Positions 1 through 9,850 of a stretch of 50,584 nucleotides of DNA are shown here, piece by piece; position 1 is the first letter of the stretch, and the number at the start of each line of letters is the position of its first letter. The translations under genes were made by a program, and so were the position numbers. Under the pieces are notes generated by a model that was not told the origin of the DNA, did no database searches, and worked only from the letters and a program-made list of their open reading frames with translations. The stretch is taken from the NCBI RefSeq assembly GCF_022763305.1, contig NZ_JALEGT010000015.1, positions 1 through 50,584 on the forward strand, read 5' to 3'. This DNA is from Marivita sp. (GTDB lineage: Bacteria; Pseudomonadota; Alphaproteobacteria; Rhodobacterales; Rhodobacteraceae).

Positions 1-252
1 GGGGCTTTGGGCAAGACGGTCAAGACAGACGCAGCGCTGACCTTCAAGGAAAAGGAATATGTCGCGCTTGGCATCGCCGTCGCCACCCGCTGTGAACCCT
101 GCATCCTGTTCCACACCGAAGCCCTGATCCGTCTTGGCGCCACCCGCGAGGAGGTGTCGGAGGTGCTGGCGACCTGCATCCAGATGGGCGGTGGTCCCGG
201 CCTGATGTACGCGGGCAAAGCCTTGGATGTGTACGACGAATTGGCCGACTGA
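1..252 (+). CDS. AhpD-like / carboxymuconolactone decarboxylase family protein (5' truncated by window edge)
   Basis: The reading frame is already open at base 1, so the start lies outside the window; about 83 codons are visible, ending at TGA 250-252. The fragment contains the core of the AhpD/CMD fold: a helix with E-x-Y-x-A-L-G, then C-E-P-C followed three residues later by His, and a second helix with G-A-T-R-E-E-V-S-E-V. The CxxC...H arrangement is that of AhpD-type thiol peroxidase or disulfide reductase members, so a redox role is likely, but the substrate cannot be told. TTG at position 7 could act as a start, but a start outside the window is more likely. Confidence 0.8.
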   Translation, partial: GALGKTVKTDAALTFKEKEYVALGIAVATRCEPCILFHTEALIRLGATREEVSEVLATCIQMGGGPGLMYAGKALDVYDELAD

Positions 253-331
253 CCCTGCGACACTTTGGGGTAATGCACTTCAGTGGATCGCCCCATACAT
301 ATTCCAAATAATTAATATGATGGAGGCACAG

Positions 332-763
332 ATGCCCAAATCTTCAATGATCCTCGCCCTTGTTTTCTCTGCGACCAGCGCATTTGCCCAGCAGGGCAAT
401 CCCGGCGGTCATTTCGTGGAAAACTGGGATCTCGACGGCGATGGTCAGGTCACGCTGGCCGAAGCGACGGAACGGCGCGGCGACGTGTTCCTGACCTTCG
501 ACGCAGACGAGAACGGCATTCTGACCAGCGAAGAGCATGACCTCTTCGACGAAGCGCGCGCGCAGGACATGGAGCAGAACGGCATGGGCCATGGCGGCGG
601 CGGGCGCAATCCGGCCAATGGCATGCTGCGCGACGTGACGGATGCCGATGGCGACGGCAACGTGACCCGCGAGGAATTCATGGCCGCCGTGCCCGCATGG
701 TTCGAGGCGATGGATCGCAATGGCGATGGCGTCGTCACCGCCGCCGATTTCGGCCGGGGATGA
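332..763 (+). CDS. Secreted EF-hand calcium-binding protein
   Basis: A protein of 143 aa. The ATG at 332 is chosen because GGAGG at 322-326 lies just upstream and because it puts a typical signal peptide (hydrophobic ILALVFSATSA, cleavage after A-F-A) at the N terminus; the frame stays open further upstream without a better start. The mature part carries four acidic loops of EF-hand type: D-L-D-G-D-G-Q-V-T, D-A-D-E-N-G-I-L-T, D-A-D-G-D-G-N-V-T and D-R-N-G-D-G-V-V-T. This indicates periplasmic or extracellular Ca2+ binding. A Gly-rich linker separates loops two and three. Partner and role are unknown. It converges on the dehydrogenase gene that follows, with a terminator between. Confidence 0.85.
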   Translation: MPKSSMILALVFSATSAFAQQGNPGGHFVENWDLDGDGQVTLAEATERRGDVFLTFDADENGILTSEEHDLFDEARAQDMEQNGMGHGGGGRNPANGMLRDVTDADGDGNVTREEFMAAVPAWFEAMDRNGDGVVTAADFGRG

Positions 764-770
764 GACACCC

Positions 771-790
771 CGCCCGACAGGGGCGTTTTT
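771..790 (+). terminator. Rho-independent terminator of the EF-hand gene
   Basis: Stem CGCCC / GGGCG with a five-base loop, followed directly by five T. It begins 7 bases after the EF-hand stop codon, in the right orientation for that gene. Confidence 0.65.
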
Positions 791-803
791 CCGTCAACGG
801 AAA

Positions 804-829
804 AACCGGACGCGTCGACGCGTCCGGTT
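804..829 (-). terminator. Perfect 26-bp palindrome, terminator of the minus-strand dehydrogenase
   Basis: A perfect palindrome (arms AACCGGACGCG, centre TCGA) lies 10 bases beyond the stop of the dehydrogenase at 839. Read on the minus strand the second arm runs into a T tract (plus-strand A run 801-805), the classical intrinsic terminator layout. Together with 771-790 it insulates two convergent genes. Confidence 0.75.
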
Positions 830-838
830 CCACCATGA

Positions 839-3337
839 TCACCCGTCTTTGCGGATGACCTCGTTCTTCGGGTCGTAGGGGCTGTCCTCGACCACCTCGG
901 CATCCCAAAGCTCGTTCAGGATCTTGACCTTGAGCTTGGTGCCAACCTCGGCCAGTTCCGGCTTCACGTAGCCCATCCCGATGGATTTGCCGAAGGCCAC
1001 GGAATACCCGCCCGAGGTCAGACGACCCACGCGGGTCTCTCCATCGTACAGCGCCTCCCGGCCCCACGGATCGGCATCCGCCGGTCCGTCGATCAGGAAG
1101 GTGCAGCACTTCACCCGAACGCCGGTGGCGACCAGTTCATCCTTCCCGTGGAAGTCCTTGTCGAGGTCCACAAAGCGCGGCAGATCGGCTTCCAGCGGGG
1201 TCGCATCGCGGCCCAGTTCGTTGCCGAAGGCACGGTAGGATTTCTCCTGACGCAGCCAGTTCTGCGCCCGCGCCCCCACCAGCTTGAGCCCATGCTTGGC
1301 CCCCGCCGCCATCAGCTGATCCCAGAGGTAGTTCTGCATCTCGATCGGGTGATGCAGCTCCCAGCCCAGCTCACCGGTATAGGCCACGCGGATCGCGCGC
1401 ACCGGGCACATGCCCAGTTCAATGTCGCGGCAGGTCAGCCACGGGAACCGCTTGTTGCCCAGAACGGTTTCCGGATCGGCGTCCTTGACGATTTCCTTCA
1501 GCACATCGCGCGACTTCGGTCCGGCGATGGCGAAGACACCCCACTGGGTCGTCACATCCTGGATTTCGATATACCCGAACTCGCCCATCTTGTCCTCGGC
1601 GGCCTTGCGCAGGAAATCCGCGTCATAGGCTGTCCAGGCACCGGCAGAGACAAGGTAATACTCGTTCTCGGCCAGACGGACGATGGTGTATTCCGTGCGC
1701 GTCGTGCCCTTGGCGGTCAGCGCATAGGTCAGGTTGATCCGACCAACCTTGGGCAGCTTGTTGCAGGTGAACCAATCCAGGAACTGGGTGGCACCCGGTC
1801 CTTTGACGACATGTTTGGTGAACGCGGTCGCATCGATCAGACCGACGCCTTCGCGCACGGCCTTGGCCTCTTCGACGGCATATTGCCACCAGCCACCCCG
1901 ACGGAAGGACCGTGCGTCATGGTCGAAGTTTTCGTCTGCATCCAAAGGCCCGTAATAGTTCGGACGCTCCCAGCCATTCACATGGCCAAACTGCGCGCCC
2001 AGCGCCTTTTGACGGTCATAGGCCGGAGCGGTCCGAAGCGGACGGCACGCAGGACGCTCTTCATCCGGGTGGTGCAGGATGTAGACATGCTCATACGCCT
2101 CTTCGTTCTTGCGCGCGGCGTATTCGGTCGTCATCCACGAGCCGTAGCGCTTGGGATCGAGTGACGCCATGTCGATCTCGGCCTCGCCCTCGACCATAAG
2201 CTGGGCCAGGTAGTAGCCGGTGCCGCCGGCAGCGGTGATCCCGAACGAGAACCCTTCGGCCAGCCACATGTTGCGCAGACCGGGCGCGGGGCCGACCAGC
2301 GGGTTGCCATCGGGCGTGTAGCAGATCGGACCGTTGAAATCGTCCTTGAGACCCACGGTTTCCGACGACGGAATCCGGTGGATCATGCTCATGTATTCCT
2401 CCTCGATCCGCTCCAGATCGAGCGGGAAGAGGTCGGCGCGGAAGCTGTCCGGCACACCATATTCGAACCGCGCGGGTGCGTTCAGCTCATACGGACCCAG
2501 GATCCAGCCACCACGCTCTTCACGCACATACCATTTGGCATCCGCATCGCGGATCACGGGGTGCTGTTCATTGGTCTTGCGATATTCGACCAGCGCCGGA
2601 TCGGGTTCGGTCACAATGAACTGGTGCTCGACCGGGATCGCCGGCATCTTGATGCCCAGCATTTTCGCCGTGCGCTGCGCGTGGTTGCCCGACGCGGTCA
2701 CGACATGCTCGGCCGAGATCACGATCTGCTCGTCGGACGGAACAAGGTTGCCGCCCTTCTCGACCATCTTCGTGCAAGTCACGTCCCAGTGGTCGCCCTT
2801 CCACTCGAAGGCATCCGCCTGCCATTTCCGCTCGATCGCTACGCCGCGCTGACGGGCCCCCTTGGCCATCGCCATCGTCACGTCCGCCGGGTTGATGTAG
2901 CCATCCGTCGGGTGATAGATCGCGCCCTTCAGGTCATCGGTGTGGATCAGCGGCCAGCGCGCCTTGATCTCGGACGGTGTCATCCACTCGTAAGGGACAC
3001 CGCAGGTCTCTGCCGTCGTCGCATAAAGACGGTACTCATCCATGCGCTCATCGGTCTGCGCCATACGCAGGTTGCCGACGACAAAGAACCCCGCATCGAG
3101 ACCGGTCTCTTCCTCAAGCGTCTTATAGAACTTGATCGAGTAGTCGTGGATATGCGTGGTCGCATAGGACATGTTGAAATAGGGCAGCAGGCCCGCCGCA
3201 TGCCAGGTCGAACCGGACGTCAGTTCGTCCCGTTCCAGCAGCATCACGTCGTCCCAACCAGCGCGGGCAAGGTGATAGGCGATCGAGGTGCCGACGGCGC
3301 CGCCACCGACAACCAAAGCTTTGACATGCGTTTTCAT
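839..3337 (-). CDS. FAD-dependent dimethylglycine/sarcosine dehydrogenase-like protein with GcvT domain
   Basis: 832 aa, the usual length of the DMGDH/SARDH family. The N terminus has the dinucleotide fold G-G-G-A-V-G (11-16) and the segment S-G-S-T-W-H-A-A-G, in which His46 corresponds to the histidine that binds FAD covalently in dimethylglycine dehydrogenase. The N-terminal half is the DAO-type oxidase; the C-terminal half is a GcvT-like tetrahydrofolate-binding unit (V-A-Y-T-G-E-L-G-W-E-L-H is typical). The family demethylates N-methylated glycines and passes the one-carbon unit to folate, which in roseobacters belongs to glycine betaine/choline breakdown. Substrate choice between dimethylglycine, sarcosine and related compounds cannot be fixed from sequence. 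The gene stands alone, with a terminator on its 3' side. Confidence 0.85.
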   Translation of the reverse strand: MKTHVKALVVGGGAVGTSIAYHLARAGWDDVMLLERDELTSGSTWHAAGLLPYFNMSYATTHIHDYSIKFYKTLEEETGLDAGFFVVGNLRMAQTDERMDEYRLYATTAETCGVPYEWMTPSEIKARWPLIHTDDLKGAIYHPTDGYINPADVTMAMAKGARQRGVAIERKWQADAFEWKGDHWDVTCTKMVEKGGNLVPSDEQIVISAEHVVTASGNHAQRTAKMLGIKMPAIPVEHQFIVTEPDPALVEYRKTNEQHPVIRDADAKWYVREERGGWILGPYELNAPARFEYGVPDSFRADLFPLDLERIEEEYMSMIHRIPSSETVGLKDDFNGPICYTPDGNPLVGPAPGLRNMWLAEGFSFGITAAGGTGYYLAQLMVEGEAEIDMASLDPKRYGSWMTTEYAARKNEEAYEHVYILHHPDEERPACRPLRTAPAYDRQKALGAQFGHVNGWERPNYYGPLDADENFDHDARSFRRGGWWQYAVEEAKAVREGVGLIDATAFTKHVVKGPGATQFLDWFTCNKLPKVGRINLTYALTAKGTTRTEYTIVRLAENEYYLVSAGAWTAYDADFLRKAAEDKMGEFGYIEIQDVTTQWGVFAIAGPKSRDVLKEIVKDADPETVLGNKRFPWLTCRDIELGMCPVRAIRVAYTGELGWELHHPIEMQNYLWDQLMAAGAKHGLKLVGARAQNWLRQEKSYRAFGNELGRDATPLEADLPRFVDLDKDFHGKDELVATGVRVKCCTFLIDGPADADPWGREALYDGETRVGRLTSGGYSVAFGKSIGMGYVKPELAEVGTKLKVKILNELWDAEVVEDSPYDPKNEVIRKDG

Positions 3338-3415
3338 GGGTCTTCACTCCAAGGCGTTTGACCCCGTGAATACCGCCCGCGCAAATACGCCACCAAACCG
3401 ACCCGACACGTTGCA

Positions 3416-3445
3416 GCAGGAAAACGACGCGCTGTCGTTTCCTGC
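3416..3445 (-). terminator. Hairpin after the minus-strand hypothetical gene
   Basis: Arms GCAGGAAAACGAC (3416-3428) and GTCGTTTCCTGC (3434-3445) pair with one bulged A around a five-base loop, 2 bases beyond the stop at 3448. No clear T tract follows, so it may be a weak terminator or an mRNA-stabilising 3' end. Confidence 0.45.
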
Positions 3446-3447
3446 TC

Positions 3448-3855
3448 TCAGCGCACAGCGCGCGCCTTGGGATAGAGCGAGGTTTCCGGCGCAAAGACCG
3501 AAGCAGCAGAGGCCAGAACAAGGGGCGCTACTACTGGCGAAAGCGCTCCGGAGGTCGAATCCGGGGGAATCGTTCCAGGCTCAGGCAATTCGAGCCCCAC
3601 CCGCTTGAGAACACCGGTCTCGTCAACAAGGACAAGTCCCTGCATCACCGTCGCCTTGACCATGTCGAGAACCGCAAAGGCGATTTCGGCCTCGGCGCCA
3701 TAGCGATCCATGACCGACAGTTTGTATTCGTCGAAGGAATAGTCGTATCCAGCAGCCTTGGCCTGTCGCGTGTAATCCCACGTTCCTACAACGACACACA
3801 GGCCCGCTGCGTAAAAGCAGAGCATGAAGACACTCTTTATCAGTTTACCGATCAT
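3448..3855 (-). CDS. Hypothetical membrane-anchored protein
   Basis: 135 aa when started at the ATG at 3855, where a single hydrophobic segment (LIKSVFMLCFYAAGLCVVVGTW) forms an N-terminal anchor; the frame remains open upstream to 3984 but that part is Pro/Cys-rich and not protein-like. After the anchor comes a region with Y-D-Y-S-F-D-E-Y-K and an Ala-rich helix, then a Pro/Ser/Ala-rich C-terminal tail. I do not recognise the family. It is divergent from mreB across about 330 bp and could belong to the envelope, but that is only inference from location and topology. Confidence 0.6.
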   Translation of the reverse strand: MIGKLIKSVFMLCFYAAGLCVVVGTWDYTRQAKAAGYDYSFDEYKLSVMDRYGAEAEIAFAVLDMVKATVMQGLVLVDETGVLKRVGLELPEPGTIPPDSTSGALSPVVAPLVLASAASVFAPETSLYPKARAVR

Positions 3856-5232
<1,377 letters not shown>

Positions 5233-5270
5233 TCCGACACCCCATTTGCCCGAGTATATGGTAAGAGTGC

Positions 5271-5314
5271 GCGCAACCTGATCCGAAAACCGGTTCCCTC
5301 TTTTCGGGTTGCGC
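5271..5314 (+). promoter_or_regulatory. Intercistronic stem-loop between mreB and mreC
   Basis: Outer arms GCGCAAC (5271-5277) / GTTGCGC (5308-5314) and inner arms CCGAAAA (5283-5289) / TTTTCGG (5301-5307) form a 14-bp stem interrupted by a five-base bulge. It ends two bases before the AAAGGGA ribosome binding site of mreC. It lacks a terminal T tract, so RNA processing, partial attenuation or mRNA protection is more likely than full termination. Confidence 0.6.
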
Positions 5315-5329
5315 TTGGAAAGGGACGCC

Positions 5330-6235
5330 TTGGCAAAGAACGGCACCAACAGCGAAGACTACACAACCCCGCTGCGGCGTCTGCTGCTGGCGGTTGTCAT
5401 CCTGTGTCTTCTGGGGCTCTTTTTCATCTGGCGCATCGACAGTCCGCGCGTAGAGCGGTTCCGCGCTGCCGTCATCGACACGGTCATGCCCAGCTTTGAC
5501 TGGGCCATGGCGCCCGTAACTGCAACGGTGAACATTGCCCGCGATTTCCGCAGCTATCAGCGCATCTACGAACAGAACCAGGAACTGCGCCGCGAACTCC
5601 GCCAGATGACGGCCTGGAAAGAGGCGGCACTTCAGCTGGAACAGGAAAACGCCAAACTGCGCGACCTGAACAACGTGCGTCTCGATCCCCGGCTGACCTA
5701 CATCACCGGCGTGGTTCTGGCGGATTCCGGATCGCCCTTCCGGCAATCGGTTCTGATCAATGTCGGGTCCCGCGACGGGATTGTCGACGGATGGGCAACA
5801 ATGGACGGCACTGGCCTTGTGGGCCGCATCTCTGGCGTCGGCCCGAACACCAGCCGCGTGATCATGCTCACCGACGCGACAAGCCGCATCCCCGCCACGA
5901 TCCAGCCATCGGGCCAGCGCGCCCTGATCGTCGGTGACAACACGTCGGCCCCGCCCATCGACTTCCTGGAAAACCCCGACCAGGTCCGCCCGGGCGACCG
6001 TATCGTCACATCGGGTGATGGCGACGTCTTCCCACCGGGCCTCTTGATCGGTCAGGTGGCACAGGACCCCGGTGGACGCCTGCGCACCCGTCTTGCCGCC
6101 GACTATGAACGGCTCGAATTTCTGCGCGTTCTGCGGGACCACGGAGCACGGCGCGTGTCCAACCCCTCCGCGTTGATCCTGCCGGAAACACCGCCCGGCG
6201 AAACCGACGCGGCCGCCGCCGAACCGGGTCAGTGA
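5330..6235 (+). CDS. mreC: Rod shape-determining protein MreC
   Basis: 301 aa from a TTG start at 5330, chosen because GGAAAGGGA (5317-5325) is well spaced before it and because it gives the M-A-K-x opening typical of the family; another TTG at 5309 is upstream of that site. One N-terminal transmembrane helix (LLLAVVILCLLGLFFIW), a coiled coil of about 40 residues (YEQNQELRRELRQ...LEQENAKLRDL), then the beta-rich periplasmic MreC domain ending in a Pro/Ala/Glu tail. MreC links cytoplasmic MreB to the penicillin-binding protein in the periplasm. It overlaps mreD by one base. Confidence 0.95.
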   Translation: MAKNGTNSEDYTTPLRRLLLAVVILCLLGLFFIWRIDSPRVERFRAAVIDTVMPSFDWAMAPVTATVNIARDFRSYQRIYEQNQELRRELRQMTAWKEAALQLEQENAKLRDLNNVRLDPRLTYITGVVLADSGSPFRQSVLINVGSRDGIVDGWATMDGTGLVGRISGVGPNTSRVIMLTDATSRIPATIQPSGQRALIVGDNTSAPPIDFLENPDQVRPGDRIVTSGDGDVFPPGLLIGQVAQDPGGRLRTRLAADYERLEFLRVLRDHGARRVSNPSALILPETPPGETDAAAAEPGQ

Positions 6236-6771
6236 TGGATTCGGGTCTGCTCAGACTCTGGGGCATGCGGGCGCTCTTCGTGCTGGTGACGCTGCTGGTG
6301 CTCTTTTTCCATCTGCTGCCGCTCGATCCGGCACCCAGTCGGTGGGCAGGTCCCGATGTGCTGGTGGCTATGGTTTTCGCCTGGGCGGTGCGCCGTCCCG
6401 AATATGTGCCTATCCTGCTGGTTGCCGGGGTCATGCTGCTGGCCGATCTGATGTTGCAGCGCCCGCCCGGTTTGTGGTCGGTTCTGGTCGTTTGCGCGGC
6501 GGAATGGCTCAAATCGCGCGAACGTCGGCAACGGGAAACGACATTTGTCCTTGAATGGCTGACCTTCGCCGGTACCCTGATCGTGATCACGATCCTCTAC
6601 CGGACGGTGATGATGATCCTTATTCTTGCACCCGGCACGCTCATGCTCAGCCTGGTACAGGTGATGATGACAATCTTCGTCTATCCGGCGGTGGTGGGCG
6701 TGTCCTATTTCCTCTTCGGCGTGCGGAAATCCGCACCCGGAGATATGGATCGTTTGGGGCGGAGCCTATGA
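6235..6771 (+). CDS. mreD: Rod shape-determining protein MreD
   Basis: 178 aa, almost entirely hydrophobic, with about five transmembrane helices, as expected for MreD, the polytopic partner of MreC in the elongasome. ATG 6235 overlaps the mreC TGA; GTG 6232 is a possible alternative one codon upstream. The stop at 6769-6771 overlaps the start of mrdA, which points to translational coupling. Sequence conservation in MreD is low, so the identification rests on topology plus position between mreC and mrdA. Confidence 0.88.
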   Translation: MDSGLLRLWGMRALFVLVTLLVLFFHLLPLDPAPSRWAGPDVLVAMVFAWAVRRPEYVPILLVAGVMLLADLMLQRPPGLWSVLVVCAAEWLKSRERRQRETTFVLEWLTFAGTLIVITILYRTVMMILILAPGTLMLSLVQVMMTIFVYPAVVGVSYFLFGVRKSAPGDMDRLGRSL

Positions 6772-8711
6772 GAAGAGCGCCGAAGGACACCGCGGAAAGC
6801 GTCCGCAAGATCTCGCGTCGCGGCCTGATCCTTGGTGGCGTGCAGCTGGCGTTCGCCGGTGCCTTGGGGCTGCGGATGCAGCATCTCCAGGTGGAACAGG
6901 CCGACGAATTCCGCCTGCTGGCCGAAGAAAACCGCATCAATATCCGCCTGATCCCGCCCACGCGCGGTCAGATCTTCGACCGCAACGGTGTCATTCTCGC
7001 CGGCAACGAACCCTCTTACCGGATCACCATGGTCAAGGAGGACGCCGGCAACGTGGACGACGTGATCGCGCGGCTGTCTTCCCTGGTCGAGCTTGACGAA
7101 GACGAGCTGAACCGCGCCCTGACCGAGATGGACCGCAGCGCGCCGTTCCTGCCCGTCACGGTGGCCGAACGCGTCACCTGGGACGACATCAGCCGCGTCG
7201 CCGTCAACGCACCTGCCCTGCCGGGCGTCACCCCCGAGGTGGGCCTGTCGCGAATCTATCCCCGCCGGGGCGATTTCGCCCATGTAGTGGGCTATGTCGG
7301 CCCGGTCAGCGAACGGGATCTGGCGCGGTATGAAACACCCGATCCCGTGCTGCGAATCCCCCGCTTTCAGATCGGCAAGGTCGGCATCGAGGCGCGCCAC
7401 GAAGAGGTGCTGCGCGGACGTGCCGGTGCCAAGCGGGTCGAGGTCAACGCCGTCGGCCGCGTGATGCGCGAACTGGACCGCCGCGAAGGCACGCCCGGTG
7501 CGGACATGCAGCTGACCGTCGACAGCACGCTGCAATCCTACATTCAGGCCCGTCTGGGCGAGGAAAGCGCCTCGGTCGTCGTGATGGACGTGAACAATGG
7601 CGATCTTCTGGGCATTGCATCGTCGCCCTCCTACGACCCGAACAAATTCGTGCGGGGCATCTCGGTAGCCGATTTCGGCGAGTTGCGCGACAACGACCAC
7701 CGCCCGCTTGCATCAAAAACCGTGCAGGATGCCTATCCTCCCGGATCGACCTTCAAGATGGTGACGGTTCTGGCCGCGCTTGACGCCGGAGTGGTGGCCC
7801 CGGATGAAACCGTTTGGTGTCCCGGCCATATGGAGGTGGGGGGACGCCGCTTCCATTGCTGGAAACGCGCGGGCCATGGGCACATGAACCTCGAACAATC
7901 CCTGCGCGAAAGCTGCGATGTCTATTACTACGACCTCGCGCTGAAAGTCGGGATCGAACGCATCGCGGAAACCGCGCGGCGGCTTGGGCTGGGTCACGCC
8001 TTTGGTATCGGCATGTCCGCCGTGACCGAAGGGCTCGTCCCCAATATGGAATGGAAGCAGCGCGAACGTGGCGCAAGCTGGGTGATCGGCGATACGGTCA
8101 ACGCCTCGATCGGGCAGGGCTTTGTCCTGAGCTCACCCTTGCAGCTTGCCGTGATGACCGCGCGTCTAGCGACCGGGAAAGAAGTGACGCCTCGCCTCGT
8201 GCGCCGGATCGGCGGAACCGAGCCCCCCGAGGCGGCGGCCGCTGATCTTGGGTTCAATGAAAACCACCTGCGCCAGATCCGACGCGCCATGTACGCCGTC
8301 ACGAACAACCGGCGCGGCACGGCCTATGGCTCGCGCATCATCGAAGAAGCCTTTCGGATGGCGGGAAAAACCGGCACCAGCCAGGTCCGCAACATCACCG
8401 CGGCCGAACGCGCGCGCGGCGTGACCCGCAACGAAGACCTCCCCTGGAACCGCCGCGATCACGCGCTCTTCGTGAACTACGCACCGTATGACGCGCCAAA
8501 GATCGCGGTGTCCGTCGTGGTCGAACATGGCGGCGGCGGATCGGCGGCGGCGGCTCCCATTGCGCGCGATGTCACGCTTCAGGCGCTCTACGGCGAAGAC
8601 CCGCCGCTGGACGCCTATCCCTCCAAGGATCGCGAACGCATCCGGAGCCAACAGGAACGTCTGCAGCAGGTCCTGCGCGAGAACGCCCTGGACGGTCGGA
8701 GCCGCGCATGA
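6768..8711 (+). CDS. mrdA: Penicillin-binding protein 2 (peptidoglycan D,D-transpeptidase MrdA)
   Basis: 647 aa. ATG 6768 overlaps the mreD stop (ATGA). One N-terminal membrane anchor (ISRRGLILGGVQLAFAGALGL), the dimerisation domain (P-T-R-G-Q-I-F-D-R-N-G, typical of class B PBPs), then the transpeptidase domain with S-T-F-K (catalytic Ser327, Lys330), S-C-D (Ser382, the SxN/SxD motif as in PBP2) and K-T-G-T (534-537). It cross-links lateral-wall peptidoglycan with the glycan polymerase RodA, whose gene follows with a 4-base overlap. The Cys pair W-C-P-G and F-H-C-W is seen in other Gram-negative PBP2 proteins. Confidence 0.95.
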   Translation: MRRAPKDTAESVRKISRRGLILGGVQLAFAGALGLRMQHLQVEQADEFRLLAEENRINIRLIPPTRGQIFDRNGVILAGNEPSYRITMVKEDAGNVDDVIARLSSLVELDEDELNRALTEMDRSAPFLPVTVAERVTWDDISRVAVNAPALPGVTPEVGLSRIYPRRGDFAHVVGYVGPVSERDLARYETPDPVLRIPRFQIGKVGIEARHEEVLRGRAGAKRVEVNAVGRVMRELDRREGTPGADMQLTVDSTLQSYIQARLGEESASVVVMDVNNGDLLGIASSPSYDPNKFVRGISVADFGELRDNDHRPLASKTVQDAYPPGSTFKMVTVLAALDAGVVAPDETVWCPGHMEVGGRRFHCWKRAGHGHMNLEQSLRESCDVYYYDLALKVGIERIAETARRLGLGHAFGIGMSAVTEGLVPNMEWKQRERGASWVIGDTVNASIGQGFVLSSPLQLAVMTARLATGKEVTPRLVRRIGGTEPPEAAAADLGFNENHLRQIRRAMYAVTNNRRGTAYGSRIIEEAFRMAGKTGTSQVRNITAAERARGVTRNEDLPWNRRDHALFVNYAPYDAPKIAVSVVVEHGGGGSAAAAPIARDVTLQALYGEDPPLDAYPSKDRERIRSQQERLQQVLRENALDGRSRA

Positions 8712-9847
8712 GTTATCTTGAATATACCGTCAAGACCGTCCCAAGCGGCTGGCGCAAGATGCTGTTCATCAACTGGCCGCTGGTGATCCTGCTGACCGCC
8801 ATCGCGGGCGTCGGGCTGCTGATGCTCTACTCGGTTGCGGGTGGGTCCATGACACCCTGGGCCGAACCACAGATGAAGCGCTACGCGCTGGGTCTGGCGG
8901 TGATGTTCGTCGTTGCCATGGTGCCGATCTGGTTCTGGCGCAACATGTCCGTGATGGCCTATCTGATCGCTCTCGCGCTGCTGGTCGCGGTCGAGTTCTT
9001 CGGCACGGTCGGCATGGGCGCACAGCGTTGGATCAACCTCGGTTTCATGCGGCTGCAACCGTCCGAGTTGATGAAGATCGCCATGGTGATGGTTCTTGCC
9101 GCCTATTACGACTGGCTCCCGATCAAGAAGACCTCGCATCCGTTCTGGGTCCTCGTGCCGGTCTTCATCATCCTGCTGCCCACCTTCCTCGTGCTGACGC
9201 AGCCCGACCTCGGCACTGCCATCCTGCTGGTGGCCGGTGGCGGACTGATGATGTTCCTAGCAGGCGTGCACTGGGCCTATTTCGCCACGGTGATCGCCGC
9301 AGGCATTGGCGGCATCTACACCGTGTTCCTCAGTCGGGGAACCGAGTGGCAGCTGCTCAAGGACTACCAGTTCCGACGCATCGACACCTTTCTCGACCCG
9401 TCTTCCGACCCGCTTGGTGCAGGGTATCACATCACGCAGGCCAAGATCGCCATGGGCTCTGGCGGCTGGACCGGACGGGGCTTCATGCAGGGCACCCAGT
9501 CGCGGCTTAACTTCCTGCCGGAAAAACACACCGACTTCATCTTCAACACCCTGGCCGAGGAATTCGGCTTTGTCGGTGGCTTCTCATTGCTCACCCTCTA
9601 TGTCCTGATCCTTGTCTTCTGCATCGTCTCGGCCTTGCAGAACCGCGACCGCTATTCCTCGCTGCTGATCCTCGGGATCGGCGTAACGTTCTTCCTGTTC
9701 TTCGCCGTCAACATGTCGATGGTGATGGGCTTGGCCCCGGTGGTCGGTGTGCCGCTGCCACTGGTCAGCTATGGCGGATCAGCCATGTTGGTCTTGATGC
9801 TCGCGTTCGGCTTGGTACAGAGCGCACATATCCACCGACCGAGGTAA
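8708..9847 (+). CDS. rodA: Peptidoglycan glycosyltransferase RodA (SEDS family)
   Basis: 379 aa with about ten transmembrane helices. SEDS signatures: G-A-Q-R-W-I-N-L-G-F-M-R-L-Q-P-S-E-L, then Q-P-D-L-G-T-A, then L-P-E-K-H-T-D-F-I-F, which contains the conserved catalytic-region aspartate, and V-G-V-P-L-P-L-V-S-Y-G-G-S near the end. It polymerises glycan strands from lipid II in the elongasome with PBP2. ATG 8708 overlaps the mrdA stop. It is the last gene of the morphogenesis cluster, although ghrA follows only 3 bases later and may be co-transcribed. Confidence 0.95.
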   Translation: MSYLEYTVKTVPSGWRKMLFINWPLVILLTAIAGVGLLMLYSVAGGSMTPWAEPQMKRYALGLAVMFVVAMVPIWFWRNMSVMAYLIALALLVAVEFFGTVGMGAQRWINLGFMRLQPSELMKIAMVMVLAAYYDWLPIKKTSHPFWVLVPVFIILLPTFLVLTQPDLGTAILLVAGGGLMMFLAGVHWAYFATVIAAGIGGIYTVFLSRGTEWQLLKDYQFRRIDTFLDPSSDPLGAGYHITQAKIAMGSGGWTGRGFMQGTQSRLNFLPEKHTDFIFNTLAEEFGFVGGFSLLTLYVLILVFCIVSALQNRDRYSSLLILGIGVTFFLFFAVNMSMVMGLAPVVGVPLPLVSYGGSAMLVLMLAFGLVQSAHIHRPR

Positions 9848-9850
9848 GCC

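Noticed and set aside
839-3337. Possible DMSP demethylase (DmdA)
   Set aside because: DmdA is a single GcvT-fold protein of less than half this size; this protein has an N-terminal FAD oxidase domain with the covalent-FAD His motif, so it is of the DMGDH/SARDH type.
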